The notes: generated by a model not told the origin, from the sequence alone. A stretch of 64,000 nt of DNA from SIG607 sp045537575 (GCA_045537575.1 JAZSPU010000018.1:1-64000); one strand, 5' to 3'; counted from the first letter of the stretch, positions 1-8,749 are shown. Numbers and translations are program-made.

Positions 1-1001
1 GCTTTAATTGCTTCGATTATTTCTTCTTTACGTTCTTCGGAATCAGTCAAGTCGCAAACAATATCATTGAGGTCATACGGGCCGTTACGGAAGTGACCGA
101 CCGATGCACCGTGAAATTCTCCGTCAATCAGAAGATACTGCAAAGGCTCGTGATCGTACTCAAGGTTTTCTACAAGTGGTTTTATCCACTCTTTTAGCAT
201 TTGTTCATTTGCTTTATAGAGAAAATCGTTCCTATGTATTGCGTAAACAAAGTTCATAGGCTTAGGCTCATACTCATTTAATACTTCCATATCGCTTTGA
301 AGTATGTAGCCACAATCAACCGACACAAGAATACCGACCTTTTCAAGCTCCGCAACGGCAAGTTTTATCTCTTTTTCGGGTATCTTATAGAAAGACTTTG
401 CCATTGCAGTATCAAACCATACAAGGCGATATGCAAATCTTTGAAGAACTATTTTAAGAGCTTCAAGTCGTGTATATTTTTCTGTATTTACATCAGGAAA
501 AATCTCTCTAAACTTATACCAACCTCTGTCCCATTCGCCGTCATACTGATCTTCATAAATCAAAAAGGCTTCCTGCAGTCGATGAAGGATGGGGGTAATC
601 TCTTTTACGAGCAGTCCTGTTTCTTCTTTTATTTGCTGAATGTTAAAAGGTCCCGCATTTTCAATTAGTTCAAGTAATTTGAGTTGCAGTTCAGTAGGTT
701 TTGTCAGCGGCTTACGATAAAGAGCTACAAACAGTTCAAGATCTTCAGGCATAATCCAACCCAAATTTCCGCCTGCGAAACGACCTTTTATCAGTTTGCG
801 ATCTTTTTGTCTGTCACGATTAAACTCAATATCATTGAAGCCTGAACGAAATGTGAGCGTAGGTGGCTGACCAAAGCCATTCCAATAAACATTTTGTCCA
901 GGCTGAGTATCTCTATATAATTCTATGTACTCAGCTTCATCCGCTTTGTTTATGAAGCATTGACGTTCCATACGGAGAGAAATGATTTTCGTGTTATCCA
1001 T
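1..1001 (-). CDS. AlkZ-related winged-helix protein (3' end cut by window edge)
   Basis: An open frame of 333 codons runs off the left edge of the window. It starts at an ATG that shares one base with the stop of the preceding DUF3795 gene (TAATG). The N-terminal part contains YWNGFGQPP and GRFAGGNLGWI. A helical winged-helix-like stretch follows at about residues 105-145 (QQIKEETGLLVKEITPILHR). Near the break is a strand-rich part with LIDGEFHGASVGHF, similar to the C-terminal part of the YcaQ/AlkZ (HTH_42) DNA glycosylase superfamily. The QxQ catalytic motif of true AlkZ enzymes is not obvious, so glycosylase activity is unproven. It is the last gene seen in the minus-strand accessory operon. 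The family call is moderately sure and the function is inferred. Confidence 0.6.
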   Translation of the reverse strand, partial: MDNTKIISLRMERQCFINKADEAEYIELYRDTQPGQNVYWNGFGQPPTLTFRSGFNDIEFNRDRQKDRKLIKGRFAGGNLGWIMPEDLELFVALYRKPLTKPTELQLKLLELIENAGPFNIQQIKEETGLLVKEITPILHRLQEAFLIYEDQYDGEWDRGWYKFREIFPDVNTEKYTRLEALKIVLQRFAYRLVWFDTAMAKSFYKIPEKEIKLAVAELEKVGILVSVDCGYILQSDMEVLNEYEPKPMNFVYAIHRNDFLYKANEQMLKEWIKPLVENLEYDHEPLQYLLIDGEFHGASVGHFRNGPYDLNDIVCDLTDSEERKEEIIEAIK

Positions 1002-1537
1002 TATGTATTGCTCTCTTTCCATTTCTTGCATTGTTCAATTCTTGCTCCTTGAGGGGTATCGCCGTGTTCAGGATCACAAGAATACTGAGTTAGCAATTTG
1101 CAAGGAATATCAGGACATTCTCCGCAATGAACGAACCCTTTACTTTGACAACAAACTGCTACCGGACATTCACCGTGAAAAGGGTGTCCGTTTGTTTCTA
1201 TACAACCACCGCATCCGCAGGTTTCTTTGTAGTCACAACTAATACAATGAAGTCCACAACGAGTATCAATTATCTCGTTTCTCCATTCTTTTAGATTAGA
1301 TAGCCGATCAGGGTTATGACCGTTTTCTATAAATTCGGTTAAATCTTTACAAGGGAGTTCCTTGCATTCTCCACAATGCCGAAAACCTTTTGCAGTTGCA
1401 CATTTATAAATGTCACACTCTCCCCAAAAGATCTTACCTTCTTGTTTGTTACAACCATCACAGTTGAATTTTTCTTTGAACTGACAAGTGCTGCAGTTTG
1501 TTCCGCATTTACCTTTAATAATCTCCATTGCTATCAC
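1001..1537 (-). CDS. Tandem DUF3795 cysteine-rich protein
   Basis: The protein has 178 residues and two copies of one cysteine-rich module. Copy 1 covers about residues 10-70 and copy 2 about 93-150. Each has the pattern CGxxCxxC, then GC, then GECxxxxC and KGFxHCGECxxxPCxxL, as in DUF3795. The regular cysteine spacing suggests a bound metal (zinc or Fe-S), but the ligand and function are unknown. The start overlaps the stop of the preceding gene by four bases (ATGA) and the stop overlaps the next start, so translation is probably coupled. The second copy resembles the N-terminus of the neighbouring 153-residue protein, which suggests local duplication. No membrane segment or signal peptide is visible. 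Confidence 0.75.
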   Translation of the reverse strand: MIAMEIIKGKCGTNCSTCQFKEKFNCDGCNKQEGKIFWGECDIYKCATAKGFRHCGECKELPCKDLTEFIENGHNPDRLSNLKEWRNEIIDTRCGLHCISCDYKETCGCGGCIETNGHPFHGECPVAVCCQSKGFVHCGECPDIPCKLLTQYSCDPEHGDTPQGARIEQCKKWKESNT

Positions 1538-1995
1538 TTCCGCTTCTTATATACTATGATTTCTGGATCAGAACCGTTGTCGCCATATTCACAAACTAAA
1601 AGATAGTTTTCATCGGCAGTCAAGCCATAACAACGGTTGCTATTCTCCTTGCAAATTTGATTGCCCAAATAGATTTTGTCATCTTCCCAAAACTTAATCG
1701 TCTGTCCGCTTGCAAGAGTATATTCAAGGTTGACAAAGGAGCCTTTTAGAGCATAAAGGTCTTTAACCATTTTCATATCGGCAATACCAAGTGCATTAAA
1801 TTCATCGATTAACTGCTTTTTAAGTCCGCAGGGACTACTTGAACAGTTATCGCAATGCTCGTGACCTCTGGTTTTGCAACACACCGCAATCATACATTCA
1901 CTACCAGACGGATGCCCATTGGTTGCAGCACAACCTCCACAGTTTTCCTTATAACTACATCCACTACAGTCAATACCACATATTGTTTTGCTCAT
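1534..1995 (-). CDS. DUF3795-type cysteine-rich protein with C-terminal beta domain
   Basis: The protein has 153 residues. Residues 1-60 form one DUF3795-like module (CGIDCSGC, CGGC, ECMIAVCC, HCDNCSSSPC). The remainder, about residues 80-153, is a beta-rich segment with no family I recognise (FVNLEYTLASGQTIKFW and CYGLTADENYLLVCEYG). The cysteine module is probably a metal-binding unit; the tail is undefined. It sits between the GyrI-like effector-binding gene, 15 bp upstream, and the tandem DUF3795 gene, which it overlaps by four bases. A ribosome binding site (GGAGGGTTAGT) precedes the ATG. Confidence 0.7.
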   Translation of the reverse strand: MSKTICGIDCSGCSYKENCGGCAATNGHPSGSECMIAVCCKTRGHEHCDNCSSSPCGLKKQLIDEFNALGIADMKMVKDLYALKGSFVNLEYTLASGQTIKFWEDDKIYLGNQICKENSNRCYGLTADENYLLVCEYGDNGSDPEIIVYKKRK

Positions 1996-2010
1996 ACTAA
2001 CCCTCCTTGC

Positions 2011-2514
2011 TTACTTGGTTACAAAATAACAGTAATCAAGAATTATATTTCCGTTTTCATCGGGTGTGGTATAACGGGGACACAAACAATTTTCAAATGA
2101 CCAAACTGCACCATTTTCATCTTGCCATATTTCCATACCGACCTCTGCAAGTTTCTGTTTGCAGGCACTTGTATCGTGAACTTCATTCTCTTTTCCGTAG
2201 ATCCAACAAGTTCCCAAGCTCAAATCTTTGAAATCAATGCTGACATATCCGTAAGGAACGGGCGTGTTTTCAGGAGTGAGCATACCTATGTAATATTCAA
2301 AAGGTTCTCCTTCGGCTCGTCTTTCAACACCGATATAACCGCCGCCATTTTCCCAAATGGCAAGGATTTTGTCTGTACCGCCCATAGTCTGCTCAAGAAG
2401 ATCAAACCAACCGTTTTGCCACCATTCACCCCAGTGTCCAAAATTGTCGTACTTCTTTCCGATAAATCTCAATGTGGGGATATTTTCTCTAAATACCTTA
2501 ATAATTTCAGCCAT
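2011..2514 (-). CDS. GyrI-like effector-binding domain protein
   Basis: The protein has 167 residues when started at the ATG that follows GGAGGGCTAATT. A longer frame would run back into the preceding gene, so this start is preferred. The sequence fits the stand-alone GyrI/AraC effector-binding fold: an N-terminal strand MAEIIKVFRENIPTLRFIGK, a central IGVERRAEGEPFEYYIGM, and a C-terminal IWQDENGAVWSFENCLCPRY. Such proteins bind small hydrophobic or cationic ligands in the groove between two repeats. There is no DNA-binding domain, so it is a ligand sensor or sponge rather than a complete regulator. It lies inside an operon of DUF3795 genes, two bases after one and 15 bases before the next. 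Confidence 0.72.
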   Translation of the reverse strand: MAEIIKVFRENIPTLRFIGKKYDNFGHWGEWWQNGWFDLLEQTMGGTDKILAIWENGGGYIGVERRAEGEPFEYYIGMLTPENTPVPYGYVSIDFKDLSLGTCWIYGKENEVHDTSACKQKLAEVGMEIWQDENGAVWSFENCLCPRYTTPDENGNIILDYCYFVTK

Positions 2515-2516
2515 AA

Positions 2517-2852
2517 TTAGCCCTCCTGAATTTGATTGCATTTATTTACATATTTTATTTGATAGTCCCCCAGCATATCGCAAGGATATTTGGGACACAG
2601 ATTGCAAGAGCTGATATTTCGCTGGATACAACATTTTCTAAAAGGACAGTCCTGACAGAGTTCAAATACATTATCAGTTCTGCCGCCACAACAGTTAAAT
2701 TTCTCTAAAGGAATATCTATTCCAAATTGCTCTTTATAAAAGCTCTGTGACTGTTCTCGCAAAGAATCATCATCGGTTTGGGTTGCAATATATGTAACGC
2801 ACCTTGAGCAATCGTGACCGCAATAACACATTTTGTTCCTGTGCTTCTGCAT
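2517..2852 (-). CDS. DUF3795-type cysteine-rich protein
   Basis: The protein has 111 residues and eleven or more cysteines: CYCGHDCSRC near the N-terminus, then FNCCGGRTD, ELCQDCPFRKCC and SSCNLCPKYPCDML. This is the DUF3795 layout and suggests a small metal-binding protein of unknown role. The start chosen is the ATG preceded by AAGGTGGTGAGC. An in-frame start 14 codons earlier would overlap the nucleotidyltransferase gene and has no ribosome binding site. It is the first of three DUF3795 genes in the operon. Unlike the other two, it carries an insertion between the first and second cysteine groups (SFYKEQFGIDIPLEKF). Confidence 0.7.
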   Translation of the reverse strand: MQKHRNKMCYCGHDCSRCVTYIATQTDDDSLREQSQSFYKEQFGIDIPLEKFNCCGGRTDNVFELCQDCPFRKCCIQRNISSCNLCPKYPCDMLGDYQIKYVNKCNQIQEG

Positions 2853-2883
2853 TAAGCTCACCACCTTGTTTTTTGCCGGAATT

Positions 2884-3549
2884 CTATATACCAATCATTG
2901 TTTCCTTGCACCATGTAAATAACAAAGCAAATGCTTCGTCAAAGTCAAATTCAGTTCCGTCACTTAAAGAAATTGCAGTCTCCAAAACAAGTCTGTCCTT
3001 ACCGGATAACATCTCTCTAAGTTCCTTTTTAGTACCAACAAATTTGCCGCTGTACAAATAATATAAGTTCTGTAGGATAAAGAATACCGACCTATATGTA
3101 AACGGCAGCTTGGAAACGTTCTTTTCTTTTGGAGCGTGAATATATCGATGACAGATTTCGTGATATAAGTTCCCTAAACTCATTTTCACAAAATTGCGCA
3201 CATCGGTTTCTGTGTATTCAGGAACCAGTTTTTCTAACGTTCCATAGTAATCCTTCGTTGTATGAAGAATATGACATATCTCAAGAGGATTCCAGTTTTT
3301 GAGTTCTTCTATTCCGCAAATGAACCCACACGATTTATCATAATCTTCGAGGGAAGAGATTGTTTCTCTATACTTGGCAAGATCAGCAACACTAATATTG
3401 CTGATCACAACCATGATATCAATATCACTATTCTCCGTTGCTTCACCTCTTAAATAACTGCCCTGAAGTCCAACAAAAAGGAGGCGTTCTTGATATGCAG
3501 TTTTTAGTAGCTCTATCAAAGATGATATGTATTCATCTACCTTAAACAT
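2884..3549 (-). CDS. Nucleotidyltransferase-fold protein (MNT/ANT type)
   Basis: The protein has 221 residues. The N-terminal half has the polymerase-beta nucleotidyltransferase signature: GSYLRGEATENSDIDIMV supplies the GS motif and the paired aspartates, near residues 30-48. The C-terminal half is helical, as in aminoglycoside-type nucleotidyltransferases. Substrate cannot be told from sequence; an antibiotic, a small molecule or a protein partner are all possible. No HEPN partner is adjacent. The start used is the ATG after AGAAAGGATAAAGAA. The gene follows the two P-loop kinase-like genes after 48 bp and precedes the first DUF3795 gene. Confidence 0.75.
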   Translation of the reverse strand: MFKVDEYISSLIELLKTAYQERLLFVGLQGSYLRGEATENSDIDIMVVISNISVADLAKYRETISSLEDYDKSCGFICGIEELKNWNPLEICHILHTTKDYYGTLEKLVPEYTETDVRNFVKMSLGNLYHEICHRYIHAPKEKNVSKLPFTYRSVFFILQNLYYLYSGKFVGTKKELREMLSGKDRLVLETAISLSDGTEFDFDEAFALLFTWCKETMIGI

Positions 3550-3597
3550 TTCTTTATCCTTTCTGCGCAACAATATATAATTTGCTATATCGTTAAT

Positions 3598-4104
3598 TTA
3601 GATTTCCTTCTCATTAATAACCTTTTGTACTTCTTTTGAATTATGTAACCAGACGGTTTTTTCAGGATACTTTGAAAGTATCTTTCTGATTTCAAGCATA
3701 TTTTCATTTTGGAATGTATCAGTCCATTTCAGCAGGTTATAAACCGATTTTAAAGATTCTTTTTTGCCTTTTTCAAGGCCTAGTTTCCTTTTAATGGCAC
3801 GCTTTATGATTCTATAGGTATAAACTCGTTTAGGTATATCAAGCACATAGATTTTATCAGCAACCTCAAAGCACTTTCCAACCCAAGCGTAATACACACC
3901 CTCGATTATCCAACTATCATTTTTAAGAATATCATTCAGTAATTCAGTGCGTTTTTCCACAGGCATTTTAACACCATAACCGTCTGCATTGTTATCCCAC
4001 TGAATATCATCCAAATCAAAGTGCGGAATATTATACTTTTCGCTTAGTGCCTTGGCTAAATATGTCTTGCCAGAGCCACTGCACCCGATTATGTGTATTT
4101 TCAT
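3598..4104 (-). CDS. FlaR-like P-loop nucleoside kinase-family protein
   Basis: The protein has 168 residues and a Walker A motif, GCSGSGKT, at residues 7-14. It also has LDDIQW in the position of the substrate strand, and WIIEGVYY followed by ADKIYVLDIP. This is the architecture of the adenylate-kinase-like family sometimes labelled FlaR or topology modulation protein. The natural substrate is not established, so kinase is a fold-level call. Its ATG overlaps the stop of the upstream paralogue by four bases (ATGA), so the two are probably translated together and may act as a pair. Confidence 0.75.
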   Translation of the reverse strand: MKIHIIGCSGSGKTYLAKALSEKYNIPHFDLDDIQWDNNADGYGVKMPVEKRTELLNDILKNDSWIIEGVYYAWVGKCFEVADKIYVLDIPKRVYTYRIIKRAIKRKLGLEKGKKESLKSVYNLLKWTDTFQNENMLEIRKILSKYPEKTVWLHNSKEVQKVINEKEI

Positions 4105-4646
4105 TTTAATACCTCTACATAGGTTTTGTAGTAAGCATTATAATTTTTTAAATAACGCTTGACCTGTTTTCTGCTTTTAAATATTACTACATTTTTATTC
4201 TTTTGTTCTCCCAAAAGTTTTTTATACTTCTTTCTATGAGTTCGGTTAAACGAGAGAATAGCTTTATATAAACTTATTTTTTGCTTATCAAAATGCTCTG
4301 GACAATTACCACCCATATCATCCCTTGTTTTACCATAGTTTTTAAAAACACGAAGAGTAGAGCCCCACAAACAAGTTATAGTTGGTAAATCAAAATAAAA
4401 AACTGTATCAGCATATTTTAACCTATGCGAAATTGTTCTGCTAAAATTACCGTCAATTATCCACTCGCTTTTCTCTAACTCACCCTGTAATAGTTTGTCA
4501 AACTCATCGCGTGAGATATGCTCCCATTCACCACACCAAAATAATTTATCTAAATGAATAAGTGGTAGCTGTGTCTTTTCGGCAAGCGCTTTAGCAAATG
4601 TAGTTTTACCACTACCTGCATTGCCGATTATAAGTATCTTTTTCAT
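4101..4646 (-). CDS. FlaR-like P-loop nucleoside kinase-family protein (paralogue)
   Basis: The protein has 181 residues. GNAGSGKTT at about residues 8-16 is the Walker A motif, followed by LIHLDKLFW, WIIDGNFSRT and DTVFYFDLP. The layout matches the neighbouring 168-residue protein, with which it shares roughly the first 90 positions in order, but it has a longer basic C-terminus (FNRTHRKKYKKLL). It is the first gene of the minus-strand accessory operon. AAAGG precedes its ATG, and a TATAAT sequence lies only a few bases before the start. Substrate is unknown. Confidence 0.75.
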   Translation of the reverse strand: MKKILIIGNAGSGKTTFAKALAEKTQLPLIHLDKLFWCGEWEHISRDEFDKLLQGELEKSEWIIDGNFSRTISHRLKYADTVFYFDLPTITCLWGSTLRVFKNYGKTRDDMGGNCPEHFDKQKISLYKAILSFNRTHRKKYKKLLGEQKNKNVVIFKSRKQVKRYLKNYNAYYKTYVEVLK

Positions 4647-4679
4647 TTAATTATACCTTTTGAAGACTATTGTTTTATT

Positions 4680-4706
4680 AAAAGCACTTCACTTGGAAGT
4701 GCTTTT
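4680..4706 (-). terminator. Rho-independent terminator after murC
   Basis: AAAAGCACTTC and GAAGTGCTTTT form a perfect 11-bp hairpin with a five-base loop. It starts three bases beyond the murC stop on the minus strand. The T-run is supplied by the stem end and following bases. It separates murC from the accessory operon that continues to the left edge. Confidence 0.8.
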
Positions 4707-4708
4707 GT

Positions 4709-6079
4709 TTAAAATTTTTCTTTAATTTTATAAGCTGCTTTATAAATGTCGCCGCCGCCCATTGTGATAACCAAATCGCCTTCCTTAGCCGTTTCAACGA
4801 TATAATCAGCTATATTCTCAAATCCGTCTATAACCTTAGCATTCGGGAGTTTTTCAGCAATTTGCTCAGAAGAAATACCGTAGGTATTAACTTCGCGTGA
4901 GCCCATAATTGAAGTAAGTACAACTTCATCGGCAAGACTTAATGCTTCAATAAATTCATCCTTTAAAAGAGCGGTACGAGAAAAAGTAAAGGGTTGGAAA
5001 ATGCAGGTAACCTTTTTGTATGGAAGCGCTTTAGCGGCAGATAAAGTAGCTTTAATTTCTGTAGGATGATGAGCATAATCATCTGCCAACATAAAACCAC
5101 CATACTCGCCAAGAAATTCAAAGCGTCTGCCCGCACCTGTAAACTGTTCAAGCGCTTCTTTGATACCCAAAGCATCTATGCCCTGTTCATAGCACACAGC
5201 AAAGGCGGCAAGTCCGTTATAAACATTATGTTTTCCGGGGATAGACATATCAATGCGTCCAATTTTTTCGCCATTATGAATAACGTCAAAGGAGTAACCT
5301 TTTTTGCCCGCAACAATATTTTTGGCAATATAATCATTATTTTCATTCATACCAAAGGTAACGACTTTACCGTCAATACCGTCACTAGCTTTTAAAGCAA
5401 GAGCATCATCGCCATTAACATAAGCTATTTTAGACATACCAAGAAATTTATGGAAGGAAAGAACAAGATTATCCATAGTTTTGAAATAATCAAGATGGTC
5501 ATTATCCACATTTAATAAAACGCTTATATCGGGAGACATCTGTAAGAAGGTATCTACAAACTCACAAGCTTCACAGACCATAGTTTCGCTTTTGCCTATT
5601 CTTCCGTTAGAATTTATTATAGGAAGCTTTCCTCCGATAACTGCTGTTATATCTATCTTGTTTAAATAGAGAATTTGTGTTATCATAGAAGTAACAGAGG
5701 TTTTTCCATGAGTTCCGCACACACCGATAACATTATCGTAATAACGAGTAAGGGCGCCTAAAAGATGTGAACGCTCCATAGTAGGAATGGAAAGTCTGTC
5801 TGCTTCCATCAATTCAGGATTATCCTTAGAAATAGCGGCAGAATATACTACAAGCTCACACTCTCTTACATTTTCTGCAAAATGCCCCATAGTAACCTTA
5901 ATGCCAAGCGCTTTTACTCTGTTTAAAGGATCGCTTTCGTTATTATCGGAACCGGTTACGGTATAACCCTTATCATGAAGAATATGAGCAAGAGGACACA
6001 TTCCGCTGCCGCCTATGCCTATCATATGAATTTTTTTAACCTGTGATAAAATTTTATCTTCTGTTCTTAATTCTTTCAT
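4709..6079 (-). CDS. murC: UDP-N-acetylmuramate--L-alanine ligase
   Basis: This cytoplasmic ligase adds L-alanine to UDP-MurNAc with ATP, the first amino-acid step of peptidoglycan precursor synthesis. The protein has 456 residues, which is normal length. It shows the N-terminal nucleotide-binding motif MIGIGGSGM, the ATP motif GTHGKTS near residues 122-128, the central HLDYF motif and DDYAHHPTE of the C-terminal domain. The start chosen is the ATG after GGTGACTGAA; a TTG four codons earlier is in frame but lies in that ribosome binding site. It is transcribed divergently from cca across 86 bp of AT-rich DNA and ends at a strong terminator, so it is probably monocistronic. Confidence 0.96.
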   Translation of the reverse strand: MKELRTEDKILSQVKKIHMIGIGGSGMCPLAHILHDKGYTVTGSDNNESDPLNRVKALGIKVTMGHFAENVRECELVVYSAAISKDNPELMEADRLSIPTMERSHLLGALTRYYDNVIGVCGTHGKTSVTSMITQILYLNKIDITAVIGGKLPIINSNGRIGKSETMVCEACEFVDTFLQMSPDISVLLNVDNDHLDYFKTMDNLVLSFHKFLGMSKIAYVNGDDALALKASDGIDGKVVTFGMNENNDYIAKNIVAGKKGYSFDVIHNGEKIGRIDMSIPGKHNVYNGLAAFAVCYEQGIDALGIKEALEQFTGAGRRFEFLGEYGGFMLADDYAHHPTEIKATLSAAKALPYKKVTCIFQPFTFSRTALLKDEFIEALSLADEVVLTSIMGSREVNTYGISSEQIAEKLPNAKVIDGFENIADYIVETAKEGDLVITMGGGDIYKAAYKIKEKF

Positions 6080-6165
6080 TTCAGTCACCAATTATAATTT
6101 ATTTCTTATATTATATTGCTTTTTAGTAAAAAAATAAACACTTTTTTTCAATTTTGAGGTGAAAT

Positions 6166-7308
6166 ATGGATTTTTCTTTAAAAAACAGCGTAAAAACCCT
6201 AATTGATACCATAGAAAATGTCGGCGGAGAAGCATATATTGTAGGGGGATGCGTGAGAGATATACTTTTATCCCGTACCCCTGAGGATTTTGACGTTACC
6301 ACTTCCCTGCTTCCTGAAGAAATACTTTCTATTTTTCCAAAAACTGTAGCTACAGGACTTAAGCACGGAACCGTAACAGTAATTATTGATAAGGAAAACA
6401 TCGAAGTCACTACTTATCGTACCGATGGCACTTATTCTGACAGCCGCCATCCCGAAAACGTCAATTTTGTTAAAAACATCAACGAAGACCTTGCAAGAAG
6501 AGATTTTACAATAAATGCAATGGCATACAACGACAGTATCGGTCTTATTGACCTTTTTGGCGGTCAAGAAGATATCAAAAATAAAATTCTTCGTACTGTG
6601 GGAAATCCCGAAAAGCGTTTTAAAGAGGATGCACTAAGGATTTTACGACTCTTTCGCTTCTCAGCGCAATTAGATTTTCAAATTGAAGAACACACCCTAA
6701 AAACTGCACTTAAGATGGCTGATTCTTTAAAAAACATCAGCCGTGAAAGAATTGCTACAGAGCTTTTTAAAGCGCTATGCTCTGACCATCCCACAAGAAT
6801 AAATCCGCTTTTAAAAATTGGTGCTCTACAATTTTGCGGAATTAAAAGCGGTGAAATAACAGATGATATTGCTTTATTGCCCAAGGAAAGAAATATAAGA
6901 TTTTATAAATTCGCTAATCAACTAAGCAGCGATCATACTTTAATAGCCCAGCAACTTAAGACAGATAAAAAATTGTCTTTAATTTGTAATGAAATAGACG
7001 ATATAATCAATAAACCGCCCATCAGTATTACCGACTGCAAATTACTTTTAAAGGATTATTCAATTGAAGCTGTTAGATCCGCACTTATACTTAACGGCAA
7101 AAGCGACGAAATAGTAACTAACACTATAAATTTATGTGAGCCGTATCAATTAAGTCAGTTAGATATTAACGGTGATGACCTAAAAAAGCTAGGTATCAGC
7201 GGAAAATTAATTGGAAAAACACTTGAAAAACTTTTACTGTTCGTTATCCACCACCCCGAAAAAAACACCAAAGCTGAGCTGATTGAATTCATAAGTAACA
7301 AATCATAA
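6166..7308 (+). CDS. cca: CCA tRNA nucleotidyltransferase / poly(A) polymerase family
   Basis: This enzyme adds or repairs the 3' CCA end of tRNAs. The protein has 380 residues. The head domain shows GGCVRDILL and the metal-binding EDFDVTT, both near residues 27-50, then RRDFTINAMAY near 108-118. The neck contains RFKEDALRILRLFRF. These are class II nucleotidyltransferase motifs. The C-terminal HD-type region of some relatives is not evident. GAGGTGAAAT precedes the ATG. A terminator follows the stop, separating it from dpaA. Confidence 0.9.
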   Translation: MDFSLKNSVKTLIDTIENVGGEAYIVGGCVRDILLSRTPEDFDVTTSLLPEEILSIFPKTVATGLKHGTVTVIIDKENIEVTTYRTDGTYSDSRHPENVNFVKNINEDLARRDFTINAMAYNDSIGLIDLFGGQEDIKNKILRTVGNPEKRFKEDALRILRLFRFSAQLDFQIEEHTLKTALKMADSLKNISRERIATELFKALCSDHPTRINPLLKIGALQFCGIKSGEITDDIALLPKERNIRFYKFANQLSSDHTLIAQQLKTDKKLSLICNEIDDIINKPPISITDCKLLLKDYSIEAVRSALILNGKSDEIVTNTINLCEPYQLSQLDINGDDLKKLGISGKLIGKTLEKLLLFVIHHPEKNTKAELIEFISNKS

Positions 7309-7314
7309 AAATTG

Positions 7315-7354
7315 CCATAGAATGTATTAGCAAACATTCTATGGTACTTTTTTT
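7315..7354 (+). terminator. Terminator between cca and dpaA
   Basis: CCATAGAATGT and ACATTCTATGG form a perfect 11-bp stem with an eight-base loop, followed by TAC and eight T residues. The dpaA ribosome binding site starts directly after the T-run, so dpaA is either read through or started from a promoter that I cannot identify. Confidence 0.85.
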
Positions 7355-7365
7355 AGGTGATATTT

Positions 7366-8163
7366 ATGTTAAGAATAATATTTCTGGGTAACGACGCAAG
7401 AAGCACAAGAACTGCAGAGATTATAAGGGAAAAATACAGAAATTTAACCGCAACAATTTTAGGAAATGAAAATCAATTAATTGAACACTATGACGTATAT
7501 GTATTTCCAATTCCTATAAGCTTAGATGGGAAAACGCTCAATAACAGCAACGTTCGGTTGAATACTGACAAAATCATCAAAAATATTCCTGAAAGCGCTT
7601 TAGTGCTAACGGGAGGTAAAACAGTAAACGGCAGTATAGATATAGTAAACAGAGATGATTTTTCCTATAAAAACGCTGTTCCTACTGCTGAAGGAGCAAT
7701 TGCTCTAGCAATGAATTCCACTGACATTACACTTGCGGACAGTAAAATTCTTATCACCGGATTCGGAAGAGTTTCTAAAATTCTGCTACAAAAACTGCAA
7801 GGACTTTGCAGTAATATCACTGTTGCTTTAAGGAATAAATCCGATATGGAACTTATAGAAACTTTAGGAATAAAAGCGATACCTATAGAAAAAATTGCTG
7901 ATAATATAAAAAGTTATAATATAATATTTAATACTATACCACATAAAATTTTTCAAAGAGAAATTTTATTAAAAGCTGATAATAAAAATTTATTTATAGA
8001 ATTAGCCTCCAACCAACTGGGATTTGACATTGAGGCAATAAAAGAACTTAATATTAACTATATAAATGCACCGGGACTACCAAACAAAGTAGCACCGATA
8101 ACCGCTGCGTACATCTTGGCGGAAACGATAATGAATATTTTAGAAGAAAAAAATCTAATTTAA
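7366..8163 (+). CDS. dpaA: Dipicolinate synthase subunit A
   Basis: With DpaB this subunit oxidises the lysine-pathway intermediate to dipicolinic acid, which fills the spore core. The protein has 265 residues. It has an N-terminal region with DVYVFPIPISLDG, GKTVNG and PTAEGAIALAM, then a Rossmann-type motif ITGFGRVSK near residues 130-138, and a C-terminal APGLPNKVAPITAAYILAETI. These features are characteristic of SpoVFA. The ATG after GGTGATATTT is chosen; a GTG three codons earlier is in frame but inside the ribosome binding site. dpaB follows after 10 bp. Expression would be expected in the mother cell, but no sigma-K promoter could be assigned. Confidence 0.92.
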   Translation: MLRIIFLGNDARSTRTAEIIREKYRNLTATILGNENQLIEHYDVYVFPIPISLDGKTLNNSNVRLNTDKIIKNIPESALVLTGGKTVNGSIDIVNRDDFSYKNAVPTAEGAIALAMNSTDITLADSKILITGFGRVSKILLQKLQGLCSNITVALRNKSDMELIETLGIKAIPIEKIADNIKSYNIIFNTIPHKIFQREILLKADNKNLFIELASNQLGFDIEAIKELNINYINAPGLPNKVAPITAAYILAETIMNILEEKNLI

Positions 8164-8173
8164 GGGGATAAAT

Positions 8174-8749
8174 ATGAAAGACATCACAGCAGGATATGCG
8201 ATGTGCGGTTCTTTTTGTACTATATCAGATTCAATAGATGCCTTAAGGGTGTTAGCATCAACAGGTATAAATATAATCCCGATTATGTCACCTGTTGTTT
8301 TTAATACCGACACTCGTTTTACAGAGCATATATCCTTACAAAAAAGGGTCAAAGAGATTACCGGCAATGACATTATCCATACAATAGACGGCGCAGAACC
8401 TATAGGACCGAAAAAATTGCTGGATATACTTATAGTTGCACCCTGCACGGGAAATACTATAGGTAAGCTTGCAAACGGAATAACCGACACAAGTGTCACT
8501 ATGGCGGTTAAAGCTAATTTAAGAAACAACAAACCTGTTGTATTAGCGGTTGCAACAAATGATGCACTCTCTTGTTCAGCTAAAAACATCGGTGTTTTGA
8601 TGAATACCAAGAATATATATTTTGTGCCATTTTCACAGGACAACGCCTTTTCTAAACCCACTTCGATGATTGCGGATTTTACCAAAATACCCGAAACTAT
8701 TAAATACGCGCTTAAGGGAGAACAAATTCAGCCTATTTTAAAAATATGA
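8174..8749 (+). CDS. dpaB: Dipicolinate synthase subunit B
   Basis: This is the flavoprotein-type partner of DpaA in spore dipicolinate synthesis. The protein has 191 residues and the HFCD/flavoprotein fold: an N-terminal GYAMCGSFCTI, then IVAPCTGNTIGKLANGITDTSVTMAVKANLRN, and PVVLAVATNDALS. Both ends match SpoVFB proteins. An AAGGGGATAA ribosome binding site precedes the ATG. A hairpin with T-runs on both sides follows 55 bp after the stop. Confidence 0.93.
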   Translation: MKDITAGYAMCGSFCTISDSIDALRVLASTGINIIPIMSPVVFNTDTRFTEHISLQKRVKEITGNDIIHTIDGAEPIGPKKLLDILIVAPCTGNTIGKLANGITDTSVTMAVKANLRNNKPVVLAVATNDALSCSAKNIGVLMNTKNIYFVPFSQDNAFSKPTSMIADFTKIPETIKYALKGEQIQPILKI

